A stretch of DNA of 29,347 nucleotides from DAHVFY01 sp040388665 (GCA_040388665.1 JAZKBL010000014.1:1-29347), one strand, 5' to 3'. Counted from the stretch's first letter, positions 16,948 to 24,826 are shown. Notes: generated from the letters alone by a model not told the origin. A program made the numbers and translations.

Positions 16948-16985
16948 TAAAAAATAAATTACCCCCCTATAAGGAGGACATATAC

Positions 16986-17489
16986 ATGTCACTGGAAAAT
17001 GCAAAAGCCAATCTCAGAGAATTCGGCAAAGAGCTTAATTTAGATTTAGCCTTTGATGAAAATCATACGTGTATTTTGGGAATAGATAATACTTTTTCCC
17101 TTCATATTACGTTTGAACCTAATTCCGATCGTCTTTATCTTTACTCGCCCATTTTAGATGGATTACCTAAAGATTCAAAAATTCGTCTTTCTCTATATGA
17201 AGCTATTCTTGAAGGCGCGATGCTCGGTGGTCAAATGGCAGGCGGCGGCGTAGGTGTTGCTGTTCCTGAAGAATTGATTCTGATGCACGCAGTTTTGGAA
17301 ATGGGTGTAGGTACGGACGCTTCTGCTTTACGCCGTTTTGCTCCTGTTTTTGTTGAAGCTGTTGAAAAGTGGAGAGAGAAGGCAAAGGCTATCTGTGAAG
17401 GACGTGAAGTTCCGAAAGAAATTCCAGCAGGTGCACCGTCTCCCGGTCATCACATGCCAAAACCTGGCCAACCTTTCTTCAAAGTTTAA
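16986..17489 (+). CDS. slc1: Type III secretion chaperone, Slc1 (CT043)-like
   Basis: The 167-residue acidic protein aligns with C. trachomatis Slc1/CT043 as I remember it: the same length, the N-terminal 'NAKANLREFGKELNL' and 'TCILGID' lines, SDRLYLYSPILDGLP (about 46-60), the nearly invariant EGAMLGGQMAGGGVGVA segment (about 73-89) and a proline-rich tail. Slc1 is a class I (SycE-like) dimeric chaperone that ranks early effectors such as Tarp for secretion in C. trachomatis. No effector gene is adjacent here, so clients are unknown. A strong SD AAGGAGG (16971-16977) precedes the ATG by 8 bases, consistent with high expression. It ends convergently, overlapping the AlgH stop by 4 bases. Confidence 0.9.
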   Translation: MSLENAKANLREFGKELNLDLAFDENHTCILGIDNTFSLHITFEPNSDRLYLYSPILDGLPKDSKIRLSLYEAILEGAMLGGQMAGGGVGVAVPEELILMHAVLEMGVGTDASALRRFAPVFVEAVEKWREKAKAICEGREVPKEIPAGAPSPGHHMPKPGQPFFKV

Positions 17490-18055
17490 TTTAAAGAGAG
17501 GTCTTCGGGGATCATTGATAGGGTGGCATATTTGCCGCCCATTTGTCTTAGAGTTGTTTGCCAGAGTTTTTCCGGTGGAATTTCAAAAACATGACTTGCA
17601 GTGGCTTTATGTAAAAACCAATTTCCGGAAAGAAACTCTCTTTCGAGTTGCCCTGTTCCCCACCCTGAATATCCGAAACAAAGACGCAGGTGAGGTCCGT
17701 GAGGGTTCATAGCTGATTCTTGAAGAAACTGAAGATCACCCCCAAGATAAACATCTTCGCAAACATGCACTATTTGTCCCGAAAGCTTGTTTGAGGAATG
17801 TAGAAGCATCATCTGACTTTGCTGTAGAGGGCCTCCTGCGCGTAGTTGCACATCGGGGTTCACGATATCTTTTGGGTTTAAAATATCTTCGGGAAGCTGT
17901 ATTTCAATCGGTTTATTGATGATGAGACAAAAAGAACCGATGGCGCTGTGTTCGCAAATGAGCATGACGCTGCGGAAATAAAATCCTTCTTCGATTTCAG
18001 GGCTTGCGATCATCAATGTTCCCTTAGCTAGATGAGAATAAGGAGGTGGATGCAT
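17486..18055 (-). CDS. AlgH/YqgE (UPF0301) family protein
   Basis: The 189-residue protein carries the UPF0301 landmarks: LAKGTLMIASPEIEEGFYFRSVMLICEH (read at about 9-36; key residues L-A-P-D/E-F-R-V-H), GSFCLIINKP (about 41-50), the GGPL segment (about 76-80), FGYSGWGTGQLEREFLSGNW (about 131-150) and a terminal YATLSM part. Structure is known for the family but its molecular function is not; it was once linked to alginate regulation. It follows mlaD after 5 bases and seems to be the last gene of the Mla operon. Confidence 0.9.
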   Translation of the reverse strand: MHPPPYSHLAKGTLMIASPEIEEGFYFRSVMLICEHSAIGSFCLIINKPIEIQLPEDILNPKDIVNPDVQLRAGGPLQQSQMMLLHSSNKLSGQIVHVCEDVYLGGDLQFLQESAMNPHGPHLRLCFGYSGWGTGQLEREFLSGNWFLHKATASHVFEIPPEKLWQTTLRQMGGKYATLSMIPEDLSLN

Positions 18056-18060
18056 TAAAC

Positions 18061-19239
18061 TTAGTTCCCTATTTGTTCTGTAAGTGATTCGTTGAATAGC
18101 TTCAAGTTTTCTGAGAGTTCATCGGCTCTTCGCATTAATTCTGCAAAATCTTTTTTGAAAGGATCGCTCTGCATGATTTTTTCTTTTCGAGGGCTTTGTT
18201 CTGCTTTATGCACAAGTTCTGAGATTCTTTCCATAGAGGTATTGATTTGGTCAACTTCGGTTTCAAAATAATTTTTGAAACTTTCAGGAGTATTTAAAGT
18301 ATTAAGAAGATTTGCTCTTTGAAGGCGGATGCGCTGCCAATTTTTATTAAGATGGAAAAGAATGCCATAATGATTGATATCGTTCATGAGAGTATTAGCT
18401 TTATTCATGATATCTGTCACTTTGAGATACAGATCAGGGCTTGCGATGATTTTTCCAAGAGCGCCTTTACCATTTACAATATCGCTTGTTGTTGTATTGA
18501 TATTATCTACGACAGATGCGATGTTGCTAAATACTTTTTTGTCTCGTAGCTCTGTCATGGCAGAATGAACTTGTTGCATGGTAGCTGCAAGATTTGTTGT
18601 TGTGATTTTGATATCGCCGATAATATCCATTTCGTTTGCACAGGCAATTGTTTTATGGAGTTCTTTCATCATGTCACCTGCGGATTCAATGGCACATCCT
18701 ACAGTTTGTCCATATCTTTGGATCCAAAGAGTCACTTCGTCAAATGTTCCTTCCATGGTACTGGCAAGGGTGCTTAGTTCATGAAAAGCACTTTGGATAG
18801 GATCTATAGAATTACCATATGCTGGCTGCGTGGTAATGAGTTTAGGTGTAATCCCTTTAGGCGGTTTTCTAGGGATGATGGATACAGATTTTTCGCCAAG
18901 CAATCCTGAGGTTTCAAGAGATATTTGGTCGGTTGTGTAGACTTTTACGCTTGAGTCTATTTCTAGAGTCAATTGGTAATAATATACCTGATTCTGACTG
19001 TCGGTTTTTTGTTCTCTCGCATCTTTAATCACTTCAATTGCTTCAACTTCTCCAACTGCTTTACCTGCAAAAAGGACCCTTGTTCCGACGTTGATGTTGT
19101 TGATATTTGTAAACCTAACATAAATAGTTTGTTTGCCGTCACCAACATTTGGTTTAAGAAACATGATGAGAGAGACAAGAAGGGCGCATGCACCGAGAAC
19201 GAATACTCCAACGAGCATGTTTTTTATTTGTTCTCTCAT
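18061..19239 (-). CDS. mlaD: MlaD-like MCE-domain lipid transport protein
   Basis: The 392-residue protein has an uncleaved N-terminal anchor (about 8-28, MLVGVFVLGACALLVSLIMF), one MCE domain (about 36-120, IYVRFTNINNINVGTRVLFAGKAVG landmark, ending in LLGEKSVSIIP) and a long helical C-terminal tail (about 145-390). E. coli MlaD is only about 180 residues; the longer tail resembles plant TGD2, actinobacterial Mce and other MCE proteins with helical barrels. It should form a periplasmic hexamer on the MlaFE transporter and move phospholipids between membranes. Its first 4 bases overlap the end of mlaF. Confidence 0.9.
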   Translation of the reverse strand: MREQIKNMLVGVFVLGACALLVSLIMFLKPNVGDGKQTIYVRFTNINNINVGTRVLFAGKAVGEVEAIEVIKDAREQKTDSQNQVYYYQLTLEIDSSVKVYTTDQISLETSGLLGEKSVSIIPRKPPKGITPKLITTQPAYGNSIDPIQSAFHELSTLASTMEGTFDEVTLWIQRYGQTVGCAIESAGDMMKELHKTIACANEMDIIGDIKITTTNLAATMQQVHSAMTELRDKKVFSNIASVVDNINTTTSDIVNGKGALGKIIASPDLYLKVTDIMNKANTLMNDINHYGILFHLNKNWQRIRLQRANLLNTLNTPESFKNYFETEVDQINTSMERISELVHKAEQSPRKEKIMQSDPFKKDFAELMRRADELSENLKLFNESLTEQIGN

Positions 19240-20036
19240 AGCTTAAACTCCTTATTATTAGATGCTCTTTGAGATTTAAAGGATCTTGGATCTTCTGACA
19301 TCATTTTACGCAAAAAAACAATGAGGGGATCATCTATTTCTAAAAAGGGATCAGGTTCTGCGATGTGTGCAATTTTGCCGTCTCTAAAAAGAGCCAGCCT
19401 ATCACCAACATAAAGGGCTGAAATAATGTCATGGGTGACAACGATGCTAGTTCCTTTCAACTCTGCTTGTGTTTTGACGATAAGTTCATTGATCTGCATG
19501 GCTGTGATGGGATCAAGGCCTGTAGTTGGTTCGTCATAAAGGAGAAGTTGAGGACGATAAACAATGAGCCTGGCAAGACCGGCTCTCTTGCGCATCCCTC
19601 CAGAGAGTTCAGAGGGCATTTTTTTTTGCGTTCCTTCAAGACCTACCATTTCAAGAGCTTCTGATACTTTGCCTTTAATTTCTTGATGGCTGTAATGTTT
19701 TCCTGTTTTTCTGTTTCCGTGCTGTGTTAGGTAAAATGCTGTATTTTCTTCAATGTTCATTGAGTCAAAGAGGGCAGCTCCCTGAAAGAGCATCCCCATG
19801 TTTTTTACAGCTTTTAAGATTTCTGTAGGACTTAAATTTGTGATTTCGAGATCATCGATTTTAATGCTTCCCTTATCTGGGGCCAATATGCCGATGATAT
19901 GTTTTAGAAGTACGCTTTTGCCGACGCCAGAGGGGCCTAATACAACTAAAGTCTCTCCGCTTTTAACATCGAGATCCATACCTGCTAGTACTTGGAGTTT
20001 TCCAAAACGTTTCCATAAATCGCGGATTTCAATCAT
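19236..20036 (-). CDS. mlaF: MlaF-like ABC transporter ATPase
   Basis: The 266-residue ABC ATPase has Walker A GPSGVGKS (34-41), a Q-loop in GMLFQGAALFDSMNIEEN (about 79-97), signature LSGGMRKRAGLAR (about 144-156), Walker B LLLYDEPTTGLDP (about 164-176) and the switch histidine VVTHD (about 199-203). The GAALFDSMTV-like text after the Q-loop and RKRAGLAR signature are specific for the MlaF/Ttg2A group. Four-base overlaps with both mlaE and mlaD show a translationally coupled operon. Confidence 0.95.
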   Translation of the reverse strand: MIEIRDLWKRFGKLQVLAGMDLDVKSGETLVVLGPSGVGKSVLLKHIIGILAPDKGSIKIDDLEITNLSPTEILKAVKNMGMLFQGAALFDSMNIEENTAFYLTQHGNRKTGKHYSHQEIKGKVSEALEMVGLEGTQKKMPSELSGGMRKRAGLARLIVYRPQLLLYDEPTTGLDPITAMQINELIVKTQAELKGTSIVVTHDIISALYVGDRLALFRDGKIAHIAEPDPFLEIDDPLIVFLRKMMSEDPRSFKSQRASNNKEFKL

Positions 20037-20842
20037 AGATACTTTGAAATCTCCTCTCTAAAGACGTTAAGGGCAACTGTAATAAAGAAGTCGCTTAAGA
20101 GGATGCAGCAGTAGCTGATAACGACACTATTGGTTGTAGATTCTCCAACTCCTGCGGCGCCGCCAGATGTTTTCATGCCTTTGTAGCAAGAGATGGTCAT
20201 GATGAAAACGCCAAAGAGAAATGCTTTAACAATTCCTGTAATCACATCGAAAATAGTGATATGAATGGGCATCGGATCGAAATAATCAGAGGGCGCCATT
20301 CCAAAAAAATGAACGGCAATGAGATAACCACCAAAAATCCCCATGATAATGCCAAAGATGGTAAGAAGAGGCATCATGAGCATTCCGCCGATGAGTCTTG
20401 GGGCTACTAAATAGCGCAAGGGATTTACAGCCATTGTTTGGAGGGCGTCTACTTGCTCGGAAACCTTCATCGTGCCAAGCTCAGCGCACATCGCAGCCCC
20501 AACACGTCCTGTTACCATGAAAGCTGTGAGAACAGGTCCGAGCTCGGTGATCATCGCTTTACCCACCATAATCCCCGCAACCCCTGATAAGCCTTTGTCG
20601 GAGAGTTGATAGAAAGACTGCGCTGCAAGGACAAGACCTGTAGAAAAACCTGTAATTGCGACAACAGGAAGAGAGGCTACGCCAACATCGTAAAACTGTT
20701 TGAAAATAAGAGAAAAGGATGGAGGTCTATAAATGGTCGCTCTGACTGTATTCAAAATCAGCTGGACGTATTCGCCAACTGCCGCAAAGAAGGAGAGCTT
20801 GCTGTAGCACCAGGACAATACCGAGGTGTCATCTTCATCCAT
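20033..20842 (-). CDS. mlaE: MlaE-like ABC transporter permease
   Basis: The 269-residue permease has five to six membrane helices and the MlaE family signature: GFSTGLVLAAQSFYQL (about 64-79), then ELGPVLTAFMVTGRVGAAMCAELGTMKVSEQVDAL (key ELGPVL...GR.GAA..AELG.M...EQ.DAL, about 115-150) and the FGVFIMTISCYKG loop (about 215-227). It forms the inner-membrane channel for lipid with MlaF and MlaD. MlaA, MlaB and MlaC are not in this window. No SD precedes the ATG at 20842; instead the leader has ACCCTCC, discussed separately. Confidence 0.93.
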   Translation of the reverse strand: MDEDDTSVLSWCYSKLSFFAAVGEYVQLILNTVRATIYRPPSFSLIFKQFYDVGVASLPVVAITGFSTGLVLAAQSFYQLSDKGLSGVAGIMVGKAMITELGPVLTAFMVTGRVGAAMCAELGTMKVSEQVDALQTMAVNPLRYLVAPRLIGGMLMMPLLTIFGIIMGIFGGYLIAVHFFGMAPSDYFDPMPIHITIFDVITGIVKAFLFGVFIMTISCYKGMKTSGGAAGVGESTTNSVVISYCCILLSDFFITVALNVFREEISKYL

Positions 20843-20852
20843 TTGGAGGGTA

Positions 20853-20911
20853 ACCCGAATATAAAATGTTCACTCTGCAAATCTCAGTGTAAACGATCTC
20901 TCCATTCGGGT
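20853..20911. repeat. Nested inverted repeat between the T3SS cassette and mlaE
   Basis: ACCCGAAT (20853-20860) and ATTCGGGT (20904-20911) form a perfect 8-bp outer stem, enclosing a weaker CACT/AGTG stem (20871-20874 with 20885-20888). On the minus strand it lies in the mlaE leader and downstream of the translocator cassette. No U-tract follows, so it is not an ordinary intrinsic terminator. Confidence 0.5.
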
Positions 20912-20923
20912 CAAATTAGCAAT

Positions 20924-21553
20924 CTACATTTTTAGGTGGCCGAGCGAGTCAGCGCGGTTGACTGCATCCATGAGTGTTGCGTAGAGTCGCTCTGCACCTT
21001 TACGTACGTCTCCGACTTCCTGGTACTTCATTTGCTCTCTTGTGTATTTGGATGATGCATTTTCTCTGCTACCTTCTGCAAGTGATGAGATACCTTGAAT
21101 GACGCCTTGGGTGAGTTGGCCTGCTTCTTTTCCTGCAAGGACGCTTACTGCAGCTCCGAGCATACTGCCGCCGAAGGAGAGTACGCCTCCAAAATAGATG
21201 CTATTAATTTTGGATTCGCTAAAAGAGGACATCAAATCCATTTCTTCTTGCTGTGTTAACTTCTGTCCATGTTCAAGTTTAATAAGAATTGGAATAATCA
21301 TTTCAAGCTGTAGCAGTAGTTTTTGCAGGAGGGGGAGATTGTCTATATCTTTTTCGATATCTGGCTTTTCTATGGATGCTGCGGGTGTGAGGTCTTTAAG
21401 AGACAGCAATGCAGCTTCTTTAGAGAAGTCGGAGCCTGTATCTTCATTTTCAGTTTCAACTGGTGCTTTGATGGGTTCTAATTCTGCATCTACTTGAAGA
21501 AAGTTATTGAGGCTTAAGGCTTGAGTTTCTGGGGAAATTTTTGTAACGCCCAT
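20924..21553 (-). CDS. Putative T3SS minor translocator (CopD/YopD/SctB-like)
   Basis: The 209-residue protein has an acidic, low-complexity N-terminus (about 20-75), a helical part (NLPLLQKLLLQLEMIIPILIKLEH landmark, about 73-95), one hydrophobic hairpin-like segment (about 117-145, IYFGGVLSFGGSMLGAAVSV) and an amphipathic helical C-terminus (about 150-209). This is the size-reduced layout of YopD/IpaC-type translocators with a single membrane segment. It is the last gene of a cassette containing an LcrH-like chaperone and a CopB-like protein, 5 bases after the latter. I do not see direct sequence similarity that I can name; the role is inferred from layout and context. Confidence 0.6.
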   Translation of the reverse strand: MGVTKISPETQALSLNNFLQVDAELEPIKAPVETENEDTGSDFSKEAALLSLKDLTPAASIEKPDIEKDIDNLPLLQKLLLQLEMIIPILIKLEHGQKLTQQEEMDLMSSFSESKINSIYFGGVLSFGGSMLGAAVSVLAGKEAGQLTQGVIQGISSLAEGSRENASSKYTREQMKYQEVGDVRKGAERLYATLMDAVNRADSLGHLKM

Positions 21554-21558
21554 GAGAT

Positions 21559-22422
21559 TTACCTGCTTTGTAATGTTATAATTCTTGATGCGTTTTGTAG
21601 TTCTCTGCTGATGTATTTTTGTGGAACCATAAAACGGTTGATGAGCTCGTTTAACAGTTCTTCATTTTTTGAGAGTTCATGACTAATGCGTGTATATTCG
21701 GCGTCGGTAGAGGCGACTTGTGCGCTATGAATTCCTTTAGAGGCCATGGTGATTGCGGCGGCAAAATTGGCAGCTGTTTGTATGATTGTAAGAGCTCTAC
21801 CCGCTGTATTAAGCGCTCCCCATCCGCTGATCATCCCTGCAATTCCTAATGCGCCGGAAAGAGTGCCAATGGCAGCTGGGAGGAAAACGCGTACTTTACG
21901 TCTTAAAGCGTCGTTGTCTTGAATCAGTTTGCTCAAGATAAAATCCCAGCCACCGCTCTCCTCTAGAAGAAGGTTGGCTCCTGAAAGAAGCGCTGCCGCA
22001 ACGATGGTAGCACCGACAGCAGTCACAAGAACCCCACCACCTGAGCCGATGAGGACAATACCTGTAATTGCTGAAAGGGCTGTGAGGATAACGCTTCCAA
22101 TTTTAGCAAGTATACTAAAGAATCCGTTGAAATCTTGGGCTTTGATCGACTCTTGCAGTCTTTCAACTTGATCAGCTCTTAAATGTTCAAGCATGCTTCT
22201 GTGTTCTTCTACCTCGTTCATGTTGTATTCCATGACATTTTCTGCAACTTTCGTTGCTGCTGCATTAACTTTTAGATACCGAAACATTGGGTTCAAGCTG
22301 AGTGTTGGTTTTGTGATTAAGGCAGATTCTGGAGGGAGTGGCTCAGCAGGCGCTTTTGTGTAAGGCTTTTGAGAAATAAGTTCGAAGGGAGATAAAAGAG
22401 TGTTTTCAATTTTTGATGTCAT
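21559..22422 (-). CDS. Putative T3SS major translocator (CopB/YopB/SctE-like)
   Basis: The 287-residue protein has a polar N-terminus (1-60), a heptad-like helix (about 62-98), a first hydrophobic Gly/Ala-rich region (about 103-150, AKIGSVILTALSAITGIVLI and VTAVGATIVAAALLSGA), a loop, a second one (about 178-225) and a C-terminal helical tail. Two hydrophobic regions with a preceding coiled coil are the hallmark of YopB/IpaB/CopB pore proteins. It is shorter than Chlamydia CopB (about 490 residues). It overlaps the TPR chaperone gene by 17 bases, as expected for translational coupling of chaperone and client. Confidence 0.68.
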   Translation of the reverse strand: MTSKIENTLLSPFELISQKPYTKAPAEPLPPESALITKPTLSLNPMFRYLKVNAAATKVAENVMEYNMNEVEEHRSMLEHLRADQVERLQESIKAQDFNGFFSILAKIGSVILTALSAITGIVLIGSGGGVLVTAVGATIVAAALLSGANLLLEESGGWDFILSKLIQDNDALRRKVRVFLPAAIGTLSGALGIAGMISGWGALNTAGRALTIIQTAANFAAAITMASKGIHSAQVASTDAEYTRISHELSKNEELLNELINRFMVPQKYISRELQNASRIITLQSR

Positions 22423-22780
22423 GATATTCTCTTAAAAACTGAATTTTTTTCTGCAAGGGGTCTGTTTTTTTAAGCTTTTCTTCTGCGAGCATCAGTGCTT
22501 TTTTTCCTTCGCTTGGATCATGAAGCGCAAAGAGACATTCGGCTGCATGGAAATGGGACGTGCCATCTTTTTCTTCTAAAAGAGCGACAACACTCCAAGC
22601 ATGGAGTGCCTCTTCATATTTGCCTGCCATTTGTTTGGAAGAAGCGAGGCCGCGCCAGTAAGCTTCTTCAAAAGGATCCTTGAGCGCAAGTGTTGTAAAC
22701 AAAGAAGCGGCATCTTTATAGCAACCTTCTTCATAGAGTTTATAGCCAAGAGTGTAGGTTTTTTCTTCCTCTTGCATCAT
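22406..22780 (-). CDS. LcrH/SycD-like TPR chaperone of T3SS translocators
   Basis: The 124-residue protein has TPR repeats in the SycD pattern: LGYKLYEEGCYKDAASLFTT-type repeat (about 8-30), DPFEEAYWRGLASSKQMAGKYEEALHAW (split landmark, about 34-62) and a third repeat from about 66 to 100. YxxGxYxxAxxLFxxL and DPxxxxYWxGLA match class II chaperones LcrH/SycD/IpgC, which bind both translocators in the cytosol. The usual length is 150-220 residues, so it lacks the N-terminal dimerisation extension. It begins 2 bases after the upstream gene stop and overlaps the CopB-like gene downstream. Confidence 0.78.
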   Translation of the reverse strand: MMQEEEKTYTLGYKLYEEGCYKDAASLFTTLALKDPFEEAYWRGLASSKQMAGKYEEALHAWSVVALLEEKDGTSHFHAAECLFALHDPSEGKKALMLAEEKLKKTDPLQKKIQFLREYHDIKN

Positions 22781-22782
22781 AA

Positions 22783-23437
22783 TTATGTAGAGTTTTTAGA
22801 TGATTTTCTGATGATGCCGTCAACAGAGTGTTGTTCCATCTCTGCGATTTTGCGCAAAGAATCCAGCATCTGTTTGATCTGCTCTAAAATGTTAGCAACG
22901 CGCATGTCGTAGATATTGACTTGCGCCATTCTATCTTGAATGCAATTAAAAAGACTTTCTCTTAAGCCTTCAATCTTTTCTTTGCCTTTCCAAGTATAGA
23001 TTCCGGTCGCGAAGAATTTTTCTCCAAACACTGCGCGCATTTCATCAACGTAGGTGCGGTGAGGCTCTTTATCCATTTGAATGATGGTGTTTTTTTCATC
23101 GATGCATGATTTCATGGCAGTTAGAAAGTCGTGCATTTTTTCAACGTCTTTAATTGCCTTTTCTTTTAAATCAAGATAGCCATCCACTTCTTTGTGTTTT
23201 GAAGATTCTACATTGACGGCTAGGTTTCCTGCTAAACTACGGACATTCGTTAATTCAGGTTTGGGTTTGTGCTCAAGATCAGACAAGGTGATTGTAAAAA
23301 ATTGATTAGACTTTTCGGGTGGGTTTAATGAGTCTAAAGCTGCAGTTAAGAGTTTCATACCTTCNNNNNNNNNNNNNNNNNNNAGAAAAAAGTTGATGGG
23401 GGGGGGTAGCAAGTTGTGTGTCTAAAGAAATACTCAT
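22783..23437 (-). CDS. First gene of the T3SS cassette, helical protein, position of LcrV (interrupted by assembly gap)
   Basis: After the gap about 200 residues are readable: a polar part, then two helical stretches (about EVDGYLDLKEKAIKDVEKMH and DRMAQVNIYDMRVANILEQI) and a KFFATG-like central segment. I recognise no family. I place the start at the ATG 23435-23437, which has AGGTGA 3-4 bases upstream and reads MSISLDTQLATPP, rather than at a TTG at 23412. With 19 N and a nine-G run (23398-23406) the ATG is one frame off the body of the gene. The gap length or the homopolymer count must therefore be wrong, or the gene is frameshifted. It stands first, before chaperone and translocators. Confidence 0.6.
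23365..23383. other. Assembly gap of 19 N inside the first T3SS cassette gene
   Basis: Nineteen N interrupt the 5' part of the minus-strand gene, next to a nine-G run at 23398-23406. The gap length is not reliable because the frames on the two sides disagree. Confidence 0.99.
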
Positions 23438-23560
23438 CGTTCACCTGTTTGTACAATTGTCGTAATAGCCTGACGCGAGAATCTTAAGAGATGCTCATTT
23501 ATTGCGCAATTGTTTTATTGCATATTGCGGGGCTGTTGTGGCACAATCTTCAGCATTCTT

Positions 23561-24826
23561 ATGGAGAAAAAAAAGTACAAAGTAGCAACGCTCGGATGCC
23601 GAACAAATCAGTATGAGTCGCAAGCTTATACCGACCAACTGCGTGCGATGGGTTATGTCCCGGCGGGCGAAGGGGAGGCGGCTGATCTCTGCATCGTAAA
23701 TACATGCACCGTGACAGCTTCAGCGGACAGTTCTTCTCGTCACCAAATTCGGAAGCTCGCTCTGCAAAACCCTGGTTCTAAGCTTGTTGTAACAGGATGC
23801 TTTGTTGAAAATTATAAGGATGAAATTGCTAAAATTGAAGGGGTGACTGACATTATCCCTAATAAGCAAAAAGAGGATCTTCTTTCCCTTATTTTTCCAG
23901 ACATGGAAGTCCCTGAATTTGCGATCGAGCATTTTGCTGCTCATACACGCGCTTTTGTCAAAGTCCAAGATGGTTGCGAGTCCTATTGCACCTATTGTAC
24001 TATTCCTTATACAAGGGGAAGGTCCCGCTCGCGCAGACTTGTTGACATCCTTAAAGAGGTTCATACTCTCATTGCGAATGGTTATAAAGAAATTGTTTTA
24101 ACAGGCGTTAATATCGGGGATTTTGACGGCGCGCCCGTTGAGGGGGAGCCGCGCCTGCGTCTTGTTGATTTGGTGCGCGCTGTAGACGAGATTGAAGGAT
24201 TAAAGCGACTACGCATTTCTTCGATTGATCCGGATGAAGTGGATAAGGAACTTGTTGATGCTATTTTGGGGGGTAAAACGTGCTGTCCATCGATGCACAT
24301 TGTTCTTCAATCGGGATCTAATGTGATTTTAAAAAGAATGAACCGTAAGTACACGCGCCAGATTTTTATTGATACGATCGAGTATTTGCGCTCTAGAGAG
24401 CCTGAATTTACATTTACAACAGACATCATTGTTGGTTTTCCCGGAGAGACAGAGGTTGATTTTCAAGAGACGCTTGAAATGATGGATCTAGTTAAATTCG
24501 CCAAAGTGCATATGTTTCCCTATAGCGATAGAAAAAGAACGAGAGCTTCTCTCTATCCAAATAAAGTACCGCAAGATGTAATGGCTGCGAGAAAAGCTCT
24601 TCTTCTTAGAAAAGCTGAAGAGATTTCTTTTTCTCTTCGTCAAGAGTATGTCGGGAAAAAAATGAGTGTGCTTATCGAGGCTGAAGAACGTCCAGGCTTT
24701 TTCTCAGGGCATACAGAGAACTTTTTGCAGGTGTTGATTCCTGGAACGCATTTTAGATCGAACGATCTTATAGAAGTTACATTTGTTTCTAATACACCTG
24801 AAGGGCTTATTGGTCATGTCGATTAA
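23561..24826 (+). CDS. mtaB: MtaB-type tRNA t6A37 methylthiotransferase (radical SAM)
   Basis: The protein (421 residues from the ATG at 23561) has the UPF0004 N-terminal domain with three cluster cysteines (TLGCRTNQYES, VNTCTV, VTGCF), the radical SAM CxxxCxxC in GCESYCTYCTIPYTRG (about 138-153) and a TRAM-like C-terminus (about 360-421). The GCRTNQYES variant is typical of MtaB, which makes ms2t6A37 in ANN-decoding tRNAs, rather than MiaB. An in-frame ATG at 23510 would add 17 residues unlike the family start; the 23561 ATG gives MEKKKYKVATLGC, so I prefer it. Its end overlaps the next gene by 11 bases. Confidence 0.9.
   Translation: MEKKKYKVATLGCRTNQYESQAYTDQLRAMGYVPAGEGEAADLCIVNTCTVTASADSSSRHQIRKLALQNPGSKLVVTGCFVENYKDEIAKIEGVTDIIPNKQKEDLLSLIFPDMEVPEFAIEHFAAHTRAFVKVQDGCESYCTYCTIPYTRGRSRSRRLVDILKEVHTLIANGYKEIVLTGVNIGDFDGAPVEGEPRLRLVDLVRAVDEIEGLKRLRISSIDPDEVDKELVDAILGGKTCCPSMHIVLQSGSNVILKRMNRKYTRQIFIDTIEYLRSREPEFTFTTDIIVGFPGETEVDFQETLEMMDLVKFAKVHMFPYSDRKRTRASLYPNKVPQDVMAARKALLLRKAEEISFSLRQEYVGKKMSVLIEAEERPGFFSGHTENFLQVLIPGTHFRSNDLIEVTFVSNTPEGLIGHVD

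Noticed and set aside
23384..23412. TTG start at 23412 for the first T3SS cassette gene
   Set aside because: It has no ribosome site and begins in a poly-C run; the ATG at 23437 with AGGTGA is a better start despite the frame conflict over the gap.
23510..23560. Upstream in-frame start for mtaB
   Set aside because: The added 17 residues (Cys-rich, unlike the family N-terminus) have no ribosome site; the family start fits the ATG at 23561.
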